Source: an uncultured Prevotellaceae bacterium (lineage in GTDB: Bacteria; Bacteroidota; Bacteroidia; Bacteroidales; Muribaculaceae). From it: a DNA stretch of 5,038 nucleotides. The notes beneath the pieces are model-generated. The model was not told the origin of the DNA, did not search any database, and was given only the letters and a program-made list of their open reading frames with translations. Shown here piece after piece: positions 1-5,038 of this stretch. The stretch's first letter is position 1; each line of letters starts with the position of its first letter. The DNA lies in contig CALDIG010000160.1 in the NCBI GenBank assembly GCA_937904375.1, forward strand, positions 1 to 5,038. Reading direction: 5' to 3'. A program made the translations under genes and the position numbers.

Positions 1-33
1 TGACTGGAGTTCAGACGTGTGCTCTTCCGATCT
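1..33 (+). other. Untrimmed Illumina TruSeq read-2 adapter (not genomic)
   Basis: The first 33 bases match the 3' 33 bases of the standard Illumina TruSeq read-2 / multiplexing adapter, ending in the diagnostic CTCTTCCGATCT. Genomic sequence therefore starts at base 34. The adapter supplies a false GTG start at 17 and a false N-terminal peptide MCSSDL in frame with the first gene. On the minus strand it supplies a false C-terminus IGRAHV. Both peptides are recurrent artefacts in databases built from untrimmed assemblies. Nothing upstream of base 34 should be used for biological inference. No adapter is seen at the other end of the window. Confidence 0.97.
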
Positions 34-34
34 G

Positions 35-472
35 TCGGAAAATAATTCCAGTTATGGAACAATGGTCAACAACGAGAAGTTGACTTTTGACAAGGTGGAG
101 TGCTCTGATGGTGACATTATCACCATAGGGCTGAATTATGTTTTGGTATTGTCGCTGTTTAATGCCGCCGATAAGTTGTCGGTAGCTCAAGGTTTTGACA
201 GAATAAAACGTGAGACTGCCCATCCCGTCAATGAGCTGGAACCGGTGGCGGCTGTGCCTCAAGCACCTATTCCTCAAGCGCCAATTCCTCAAGCGCCAAT
301 TCCACAAGCTTCAGTTCCGCAGGTGCCACAGGCTGCCGCGCCTGTTCCTGAGGGCAATCACTCGACCAACATCACAAAAGATCCTGAGGAAGACTCAACA
401 CTCAGCTTCTATAAACCAACTAAGAAGAAACAAAATCATTATACTAACGAAACCATAATACAAGATATTTGA
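35..472 (+). CDS. FHA-domain protein, 3' part only (5' end lost at contig edge)
   Basis: This is the C-terminal 145 residues of a protein whose start lies off the contig. The first native codon is TCG at 35. The visible residues begin inside a forkhead-associated (FHA) phospho-threonine-binding domain. The stretch SSYGTMVNNEKL corresponds to the family's S-x-NGT-x-VN-x-x-x-L strand, and GDIITIG followed by a hydrophobic strand gives the usual end of the fold at about in-window residue 43. The conserved GR and SxxH motifs would lie in the missing part, so ligand binding cannot be judged. After the FHA comes a Pro/Gln/Ala-rich linker with tandem PQAPI units (bases 257-316), then an acidic patch and a Lys-rich tail. 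No membrane span is visible. Its TGA is one base from the kinase ATG, so the two are probably co-transcribed and translationally coupled. It may be a cytoplasmic reader or substrate of that kinase. The FHA call is good; the role is inferred. Confidence 0.82.
   Translation, partial: SENNSSYGTMVNNEKLTFDKVECSDGDIITIGLNYVLVLSLFNAADKLSVAQGFDRIKRETAHPVNELEPVAAVPQAPIPQAPIPQAPIPQASVPQVPQAAAPVPEGNHSTNITKDPEEDSTLSFYKPTKKKQNHYTNETIIQDI
257..316 (+). repeat. 15-bp coding tandem repeat (PQAPI units)
   Basis: Four consecutive in-frame 15-base units encode PQAPI, PQAPI, PQAPI and PQASV. Units two and three are identical at the DNA level. A degenerate PQVPQA follows to about base 334. Such Pro/Gln/Ala linkers are usually extended and flexible, and this one separates the FHA domain from the charged tail. 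Identical neighbouring units make copy-number change by slippage plausible, and short-read assembly may have miscounted them. Confidence 0.85.
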
Positions 473-473
473 T

Positions 474-1997
474 ATGGCAATTATCGTGCTCAGGAGTAAG
501 AATGCTCAAAAAAAGAACGTTTACTACGAGTTTGACACTGCGTCGGAGCCGTTAGGCGAAGGCGGAATGGGAAAAGTGTATCGTGGCAAGCAGGTGTCTG
601 AAATCACGGGAATGACTCGTGATGTGGCTATTAAATTCATGTTCGACGGGCTGCCGCAGTCGGTAATCGACAGGGCACGCCGCGAGGCTTCGATACGCAT
701 GGTCAGCGAGAACCTGGTAGAGATGATCGACTTCATCGAGACCACCTCCGAGGGTCCAAACGGCACCGTGCGCTCGCACTATCATGTCGTGAGCGAGTTG
801 CTCACCGGAGTCATGCTCGGTGACCTGCTTAACGGTGTGGTTACCGCCAAAGACGGCCATGTGATCACCTTTGCCCAGAACCTCTACAATAAATACAAGG
901 AGGACCGAGCCGGTTTTGCTCTTATCATCATGAAGAGTATAGCCTCGGGTATCATGCAGTTGCATGATAAAGGCTATATCCATCGCGATATAGATCCCAC
1001 TAACATCATGATTACCGAGGACGGCAAGATCAAGCTCATCGACTTCGGTATTGCCAAGAAGCTGCCAGGCAACAACCCCACATCTAGCGAGCGCCTCACC
1101 ACTCAAGACCGCTCCCTGACGATGACAGGGCAGTTCATGGGCAAGCCGCAGTATGCTGCCCCCGAGCTTGTGGTGGGCGACATCAACTACCAGAATGAGA
1201 CTACCGACATCTATGCTATGGGCATCCTGCTTTACCAGTTGCTGGTAGGGAAGTTGCCGTTTAACGGACCTGTGACCAAGATTCTTGATGCGCAGAAGAA
1301 CACCAAGACCCCTGTCAAGGGTATCATCAACGTGGAGCATCAGGGCGATTTCCGCTCTATAGTCGCCAAGGCGACCGAGAAGGAGCAGGACAATAGATAT
1401 CAGTCGGCATCAGAATTCAGGGCGGCGCTCGATGCCGTGGGCACCGGTGGACGGAAGACCAACTGGTGGTATTATGTTGCTGGCGTAGTGGTGGTTTTAG
1501 CTATTGCTGCCGGGATTTATGCTTGGAAAGCTAATGGGGGAGGCCCTGGCTCTGACCCAAAAGAACATGCCAAGATAATGGATGAGTTGTATAACTCCGA
1601 GACTGCCCGCGATGGCTGGGCACATCTCAAGGAGGGTAAAGACGCCGATGCGCTCTACCTCCAGAGCCTCATCTATTCCGAAGAGCAGATGCCCGACTCT
1701 ATCATCGTGATCAAGAAGAACCTCGAAGGTGTGGTAGCTGCCGACAACAAGACAGCCAACAGCCTACTGCTGAAAGCCTACAAGGCCGACCCCAAGAATG
1801 CCAAGGTGCTTTATGAGATGGGTCTCAACTCTTATTATGGCTTGAAACATGGCAATGAGGTCATCGTCGTTGATGACTGGGATAAAGCCAAGCAGTATTT
1901 CACCGAGGCGATGAATTGCGCGAAGGCATCGGGCGATGTGGCCCTACAGTCGCGCGCGCAGGAGAAAATAAAGGAGATTGACAGCTCTTATGAATAA
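474..1997 (+). CDS. Membrane-anchored Hanks-type Ser/Thr protein kinase with C-terminal helical-repeat domain
   Basis: This 507-residue protein transfers phosphate from ATP to Ser/Thr residues of partner proteins. It shows the full kinase core: glycine loop GEGGMG (28-33), VAIK lysine K54, probable helix-C glutamate E71, catalytic loop HRDIDPTN (170-177, base D172, metal-binding N177), DFG (190-192), APE (229-231), helix-F D245 and late R308. The activation segment is Ser/Thr-rich (T203, S204, S205, T209, T210, S214, T216, T218), offering autophosphorylation sites. The residue two after the catalytic Asp is D174 instead of the usual Lys. One membrane span (about 331-351) follows. The rest (352-507) is predicted periplasmic, and patterns such as DADALYLQSLIY and WDKAKQYFTEAM suggest TPR/Sel1-like helices, in the place PASTA domains occupy in PknB. 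It starts one base after the upstream FHA gene and is followed by its likely antagonist, a PP2C phosphatase. Kinase identity is near certain; signal and substrates are unknown. Confidence 0.96.
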   Translation: MAIIVLRSKNAQKKNVYYEFDTASEPLGEGGMGKVYRGKQVSEITGMTRDVAIKFMFDGLPQSVIDRARREASIRMVSENLVEMIDFIETTSEGPNGTVRSHYHVVSELLTGVMLGDLLNGVVTAKDGHVITFAQNLYNKYKEDRAGFALIIMKSIASGIMQLHDKGYIHRDIDPTNIMITEDGKIKLIDFGIAKKLPGNNPTSSERLTTQDRSLTMTGQFMGKPQYAAPELVVGDINYQNETTDIYAMGILLYQLLVGKLPFNGPVTKILDAQKNTKTPVKGIINVEHQGDFRSIVAKATEKEQDNRYQSASEFRAALDAVGTGGRKTNWWYYVAGVVVVLAIAAGIYAWKANGGGPGSDPKEHAKIMDELYNSETARDGWAHLKEGKDADALYLQSLIYSEEQMPDSIIVIKKNLEGVVAADNKTANSLLLKAYKADPKNAKVLYEMGLNSYYGLKHGNEVIVVDDWDKAKQYFTEAMNCAKASGDVALQSRAQEKIKEIDSSYE

Positions 1998-2039
1998 TTT
2001 CCATTTTGAACAAGGTATAGACTAACGTTTTTTAGGACT

Positions 2040-2897
2040 ATGGATAAAGAAGAAAACATAGGCAACGAGAACGTGGTGTTTGGCGGCGGCAGAGTGCAAT
2101 GGGCCGATTTCAATACCTACACATGCGTGGGTGGCCGTTCTGAGAACCAGGACTCACTAGCCTTTCACACCATGAGCCATGGCGGTTACCAGGTGTTTGT
2201 CGTGTGCGACGGCATGGGAGGCCATGCCGGAGGGTGCATGGCATCTTCTACTGCGGCGGTGACGCTGATTGATGCACTGGAGCGACAGCCCAAAGACATC
2301 GCCATTGCCGAAGCGATTACCGAGGCTGTCAACCATGCCAATCATGCCGTTTACACCATGGCGCAGGAAGAACCCAGCTTGCGAGGCATGGGAACCACGC
2401 TCACGCTGCTGGCAATTGACGGAGAGGCGGCTTATGTGACCCATGTGGGCGATTCAAGAATATACCAGTTCCGAAAAAGTCGCAAGGTGTTCAGGACCAC
2501 CGACCATTCCATGGTGTTTGAGCAGGTGTCAAAAGGCGCGCTCACCGAGGAGGAGGCGCGTGTGCATCCCCGTGGCAATATCCTTGCAAGGGCGATGGGT
2601 GTGCTCCCTGATGTTGACTTCAAAGTCATCAAGTTGCCCTACCGCAAGAACGACCGCTTCGTGTTGTGCTCCGATGGCATTTGGAACTCCCGCCCCGAAG
2701 CCGAGATAATAGAGATGCTCACCGGCACCGAGAACCTTGAGGAAATGGTGCGCTCCACCTATGAGACGGTAGAGAGACTGGGAGCCGAGAAAAGCGGTGA
2801 CCACGATAACCACACGATGATAGCGGTCGATATGCTCACCGACTCGCGTTATCAGAAAACGCTGTGTTCCAGAATCAAGAGACTGTTCAGTAAATAA
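2040..2897 (+). CDS. PP2C-family (PPM) Ser/Thr protein phosphatase
   Basis: This 285-residue metal-dependent phosphatase removes phosphate from Ser/Thr, probably reversing the adjacent kinase. The PPM motifs appear in order: RSENQD (33-38, metal-ligand D38), DGMGGH (57-62, ligand D57), GMGTT (116-120), HVGDSR (135-140), TDHS (154-157), LARAMG (182-187), CSDGIWN (210-216, ligand D212) and DHDNHT (254-259, ligand D256). All expected metal-binding aspartates are present, so it should be active. Length fits the single-domain bacterial Stp/PrpC group. There is no signal peptide or membrane span, so it is cytoplasmic, on the same side as the kinase domain. The last 16 residues are basic (RIKRLFSK) and could contact membrane lipid or a partner. 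The ATG at 2040 is the only start that keeps the first motif with a normal lead-in. It follows the kinase by 42 bases and precedes an FHA gene by 76, consistent with one operon. Confidence 0.97.
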   Translation: MDKEENIGNENVVFGGGRVQWADFNTYTCVGGRSENQDSLAFHTMSHGGYQVFVVCDGMGGHAGGCMASSTAAVTLIDALERQPKDIAIAEAITEAVNHANHAVYTMAQEEPSLRGMGTTLTLLAIDGEAAYVTHVGDSRIYQFRKSRKVFRTTDHSMVFEQVSKGALTEEEARVHPRGNILARAMGVLPDVDFKVIKLPYRKNDRFVLCSDGIWNSRPEAEIIEMLTGTENLEEMVRSTYETVERLGAEKSGDHDNHTMIAVDMLTDSRYQKTLCSRIKRLFSK

Positions 2898-2906
2898 CAG
2901 AGTCTT
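2877..2906 (+). other. Imperfect hairpin spanning the phosphatase stop codon
   Basis: AAGA (2877-2880) and CTGTT (2883-2887) can pair with TCTT (2903-2906) and AACAG (2896-2900). A tandem G-A/A-G mismatch lies in between and the loop is 8 bases. A run of eight T lies further on, at 2922-2929, too far for a standard intrinsic terminator. It might protect or attenuate the transcript between the phosphatase and the second FHA gene. It could equally be chance, since the left arm is coding. Confidence 0.2.
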
Positions 2907-2973
2907 CAATAATAACAACTGTTTTTTTTCTGATTTCTCAATCTATGTATAACCCACCTAAACATCACAAACG

Positions 2974-3588
2974 ATGAAAAGATTAATAATAGGCCGCAAT
3001 AACGCATGCGACATCATTATCCCCGACACTACCGACTTGGTGAGCCGCAAACAGGCGGCGCTGGCGTTCTCGTTCTGGGGCAAGATGAAGCTTACTGACA
3101 CAAGCAATAACGGCACCTTTGTCAATGACAAGAGGATAGAGAGCGGCAAGCCGGTGCACGTGACGAGAAAAGACAAAGTGAGTTTTGCCAAGGTCGCCGA
3201 GCTTGACTGGAATGAGGTGAAGGACCCCTATAGAAATGCAAGGAAATTGTGTGTGCTCGGAGCGGCATTGCTGGCTCTCGTCATTGGCGGGGCTGTGTGG
3301 TGGGCACTAAGCGATCACGAAGGCGAGAAGAAAGTTGACAGCACCACATCGACCGAGGCCCCGGTTTCTATTGAAGTAGAGCAATCTACTACCGACACAC
3401 CTAAAGAACCTAAAAAGACTGTTTCGCCTCGCCGTTCGGGTGCTCCTGCCAAGAAGCCTTCTCCCTCTAAGGGAAAACATAATGCTACTCCTAAAGCAAA
3501 TCCTAATGAGAAGAAGGACGAGAAAGGCTCGAAAGGCAAGGACATTCTTGAAAGAAACAACAACAACAATATACCTATAGTTTATTGA
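2974..3588 (+). CDS. FHA-domain membrane protein with charged low-complexity C-terminal tail
   Basis: This 204-residue protein is a predicted membrane-tethered reader of phospho-threonine. A compact FHA domain begins at residue 1. It has GR (7-8), VSRKQA (23-28) and SNNGTFVN (44-51). The phosphate-contacting R8 and S24 and the loop asparagines are kept, while the family's structural SxxH histidine is Gln27. A basic stretch (KDPYRNARK) precedes one membrane helix at about 92-111, which predicts the FHA in the cytoplasm. The remainder (112-204) would be periplasmic: Lys/Pro/Ser/Thr-rich, apparently disordered, with five Asn at 195-199 encoded by AAC/AAT triplets, ending IPIVY. It is last in the four-gene run, 76 bases after the phosphatase. 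It could recruit phosphorylated partners, possibly the kinase or the first FHA protein, to the membrane. FHA and topology are well supported; function is inferred. Confidence 0.9.
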   Translation: MKRLIIGRNNACDIIIPDTTDLVSRKQAALAFSFWGKMKLTDTSNNGTFVNDKRIESGKPVHVTRKDKVSFAKVAELDWNEVKDPYRNARKLCVLGAALLALVIGGAVWWALSDHEGEKKVDSTTSTEAPVSIEVEQSTTDTPKEPKKTVSPRRSGAPAKKPSPSKGKHNATPKANPNEKKDEKGSKGKDILERNNNNNIPIVY

Positions 3589-3589
3589 T

Positions 3590-3628
3590 TCATGTTTATA
3601 AAGTTTTTTTTGAACTTTATAAACATGA
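3590..3628. terminator. Long AT-rich inverted repeat, probable transcription terminator
   Basis: TCATGTTTATAAAGTT (3590-3605) pairs perfectly over 16 bp with 3613-3628 around a 7-base T-rich loop. It begins two bases after the second FHA stop codon, where a terminator for the four-gene run is expected. It is not textbook: the stem is AT-rich and the T run (3604-3611) sits at the top of the hairpin and in its loop, with only a broken T-rich stretch downstream. It may end transcription, stabilise the mRNA 3' end, or be a symmetric protein-binding site. Confidence 0.55.
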
Positions 3629-3715
3629 GTTTAGAGGTTTAACTCACATTCCTACATAAACCTTTCACGTTCTGCCATATACGTTCAACATTAAAGCCAT
3701 AAATATAAACCTGTG

Positions 3716-3738
3716 AGCAAGTTACAACTTGCGAAACT
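3716..3738 (+). repeat. Palindromic repeat unit, copy 1
   Basis: The core GCAAGTT-AC-AACTTGC (3717-3732) is a perfect 7-bp inverted repeat around a 2-base spacer, followed by GAAACT. The same unit, with one extra A in the spacer, recurs at 3993-4016 in the same orientation. It could be an operator, a REP-like intergenic element or a recombination site. Confidence 0.8.
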
Positions 3739-3911
3739 AATATTTTTACTCGGTTATGACAGATTTTAGATTTTTAAGCATCTTTAGTAGTATAACTCGT
3801 GCTTGTAACTATTCAGCGATGTCTCCATTGTCAAAAAATTACAAAACCTGACAAATAAAACAAGATTTTTCGAAAACTAATTTTTTGTTGAATTTGTTAC
3901 TCATGGTTGAG

Positions 3912-3945
3912 TTTTGTTTTTTAATAATGTGAGGAAAAAACAAAA
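3912..3945. repeat. Perfect 11-bp T-rich/A-rich inverted repeat
   Basis: TTTTGTTTTTT (3912-3922) and AAAAAACAAAA (3935-3945) are exact reverse complements around a 12-base loop. A hairpin can form on either strand, with only one G-C pair. It may contribute to transcription termination or to an unstructured-to-structured 5' leader of the downstream gene. Chance is a fair alternative in such AT-rich DNA. Confidence 0.45.
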
Positions 3946-3992
3946 TCCCTGAATAGACACTCATGCTTTGAGAAGATGGTGCAGAGATAAAA

Positions 3993-4016
3993 AGCAAGTT
4001 AACAACTTGCGAAACT
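3993..4016 (+). repeat. Palindromic repeat unit, copy 2
   Basis: The core GCAAGTT-AAC-AACTTGC (3994-4010) is a perfect 7-bp inverted repeat around a 3-base spacer, followed by GAAACTT. It matches copy 1 at 3716-3738 except for one inserted A and the last base. It lies about 42 bases before the start codon at 4058, where it could act as an operator or a leader hairpin. Confidence 0.8.
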
Positions 4017-4057
4017 TGAATAAATAACCGACTTGATTGACAAAACAATTTTTAGAG

Positions 4058-5038
4058 ATGAGAAGAACAATACTTTTTGTAGTAATTATGCTTGCCTCGA
4101 TGCAGGCGATTGTGAGTGCGCAATATGTGCAGTGGGCAGTACGTCCTGCCTATAGCAGCATGGAGCAGATTGGCGATAACATTTACAAGGTGTCGAAAAA
4201 TGGAAAGACAGGTGTCGTTAATGCCTACGGCACCGAAGTGGTTCCTGTCGATGCCGATGAGATCACGCCTTTCTACCAGGGTTGTGCCCTGGTGTTGCAA
4301 AATATGGGCGGGAAGAAGCTCGTAAAGGGCATTCTCACAGCCAATGGCACATATAGCAAGATGGGAAAGGAGTGTTATACCATTCAAGGTCTTGAATTTT
4401 GCTCCGAAGGTTTTCTTACTGTAGAGTTTGCCGGCGGCAAGAAAGGCTTTATGCACATCGATGGCTCTGTAGCCAAAGAGTATGGCAAAGTCAATCTGTT
4501 GCCGTTCAGCGAGGGCTACGCCGTCGTGGTTGGCAGCGGAAAAGGAAATTGCCAACTAGTGAATCAAAATTTTGAGGATGTATCTAGAAGAATAAGACTT
4601 AATGCTGCTGTTCCGTGCGGATTTTATAGCGTGTATCGTGGTTCGACGTGGCTCTATGATGACAAAGCAATATATTATACGCTTAATCCTGAGACAGGAG
4701 AAACCAATAAAGTAGGCAAAAAGAAGCTAAATGTTGACTATATGGGATGTGCCGAAACAGGACGCCCGAAGACAGTCCCCTACGACAGTGAGTGGAGAGG
4801 CACCCCTTCTGCTACTGTGAAGAGCAAGCAGGATGGAAATGGAAAATATGGCTACCAAAGTAACGGCAAATCGATAATCCCCGGTCAGTTCGACTATGCC
4901 GGCTCTTTCTATGGCAATTATGCCATTGTGAGTGTCAATAACAGCTACGGCCTCATATCGCTGGGGAATGATAATTCAGGTTTCAGTGCCACAGCCACCA
5001 ATAAGAATATTAAATACAAGAAAAGTAATTCTACAAGC
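4058..5038 (+). CDS. Exported WG-repeat-like protein, 3' end beyond the window
   Basis: The frame is open for 327 codons from ATG 4058 to the last base with no stop, so the C-terminus is missing. Residues 1-21 form a signal peptide: two Arg, a hydrophobic core, then IVSA with likely cleavage before Gln22. The mature part holds degenerate beta-rich repeats of WG type, in which G-K/Y-x-G is followed by hydrophobic residues, a turn and 'F-x-x-G-x-A-x-V'. The clearest units are at about 43-80 (NGKTGVVNAYG), 127-158 (GKKGFMHIDG, FSEGYAVV) and 261-300 (NGKYGYQSNG, NSYGLI). The diagnostic Trp is replaced by Thr, Lys or Tyr. An in-frame TGA at 4034-4036 limits upstream starts, and M11 or M15 would shorten the signal peptide. 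WG proteins are common and poorly characterised in Bacteroidales. Its position suggests a periplasmic or surface partner of the module, but the preceding hairpin and spacer argue for its own promoter. Confidence 0.8.
   Translation, partial: MRRTILFVVIMLASMQAIVSAQYVQWAVRPAYSSMEQIGDNIYKVSKNGKTGVVNAYGTEVVPVDADEITPFYQGCALVLQNMGGKKLVKGILTANGTYSKMGKECYTIQGLEFCSEGFLTVEFAGGKKGFMHIDGSVAKEYGKVNLLPFSEGYAVVVGSGKGNCQLVNQNFEDVSRRIRLNAAVPCGFYSVYRGSTWLYDDKAIYYTLNPETGETNKVGKKKLNVDYMGCAETGRPKTVPYDSEWRGTPSATVKSKQDGNGKYGYQSNGKSIIPGQFDYAGSFYGNYAIVSVNNSYGLISLGNDNSGFSATATNKNIKYKKSNSTS

Larger units (their letters stand above)
3589..4057. other. 469-base AT-rich intergenic region without a convincing gene
   Basis: Base composition changes sharply here from the balanced coding sequence to AT-rich DNA with many T and A runs. 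No plus-strand frame has a gene-like ORF, and the one minus-strand frame (3839-4048) encodes nothing recognisable. Contents by position are the long hairpin at 3590-3628, two matching palindromic repeat units at 3716-3738 and 3993-4016, the small palindrome TTTTCGAAAA at 3867-3876, and a perfect 11-bp T-rich/A-rich inverted repeat at 3912-3945. It must also hold the promoter of the gene at 4058 if that gene is transcribed separately, but no clear Bacteroidetes-type promoter is seen. A small regulatory RNA cannot be excluded. Confidence 0.75.

Noticed and set aside
552..1340. A 262-codon open frame antisense to the kinase gene
   Set aside because: The plus-strand frame has every kinase motif. 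The antisense translation shows no recognisable domain and is a by-product of the coding sequence's composition.
2892..2929. AACAG (2896-2900) pairing with CTGTT (2919-2923) before a run of eight T, as an intrinsic terminator after the phosphatase gene
   Set aside because: The stem is only five pairs with an 18-base loop and would interrupt an apparent operon. A competing hairpin at 2877-2906 uses the same bases.
35..3588. Type VI secretion regulatory locus
   Set aside because: Kinase, PP2C and FHA genes occur in such loci, but no Tss structural gene is present in the window, so the assignment is unsupported.
3884..3916. Possible Bacteroidetes-type promoter: TTTG at 3884-3887 and GAGTTTTG at 3909-3916, 21 bases apart
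   Set aside because: The second element differs from the TAnnTTTG consensus in its invariant first base. In DNA this T-rich such matches are expected by chance, so it is too weak to annotate.
3716..4016. CRISPR array based on the repeated palindromic unit
   Set aside because: There are only two copies, 277 bases apart, with no regular spacers and no cas genes.
3839..4048. A 69-codon minus-strand open frame in the AT-rich spacer
   Set aside because: Its product has no recognisable domain, it runs through the T/A hairpin and palindromic repeat, and its composition is that of the non-coding spacer.
4052..4555. A 167-codon minus-strand open frame over the start of the exported-protein gene
   Set aside because: The plus strand encodes a signal peptide and WG-like repeats with an uninterrupted 327-codon frame. 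The minus-strand product has no recognisable features.

Overview
This 5,038-base window looks like part, or possibly all, of a metagenomic or draft contig from a member of the Bacteroidota, most likely order Bacteroidales (Prevotella- or Muribaculaceae-like). That placement is an inference. It rests on balanced-GC genes separated by strongly AT-rich spacers, starts without clear Shine-Dalgarno sites, and a secreted WG-repeat-like protein beside FHA, kinase and PP2C genes. No rRNA or other phylogenetic marker is present. The first 33 bases are not biological: they match the Illumina TruSeq read-2 adapter, left untrimmed at the contig end.

Positions 35-3588 hold four closely spaced plus-strand genes. 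They are the 3' part of an FHA-domain protein with a Pro/Gln/Ala-rich linker (35-472), a membrane-anchored Hanks-type Ser/Thr kinase (474-1997), a PP2C-family Ser/Thr phosphatase (2040-2897), and a second FHA protein with one membrane span and a charged, low-complexity C-terminal tail (2974-3588). The set contains a writer (kinase), an eraser (PP2C) and two potential phospho-threonine readers (FHA). It is therefore a compact reversible phosphorylation module, with two of its members predicted to cross the inner membrane.

The run ends at a 16-bp AT-rich inverted repeat immediately after the second FHA gene. A 469-base AT-rich spacer (3589-4057) follows. It contains no convincing gene, but it holds two near-identical palindromic repeat units 277 bases apart and a separate T/A-only style hairpin.

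A fifth gene starts at 4058 and is still open at the window end. It encodes an exported protein with degenerate WG-like repeats. It may be a periplasmic or surface partner of the phosphorylation module, but the spacer and hairpin suggest it is a separate transcription unit. The physiological input and substrate of the module cannot be read from this window. Comparable kinase/PP2C/FHA sets control type VI secretion, cell-wall growth and stress responses in other bacteria, and no marker of those systems is visible here.
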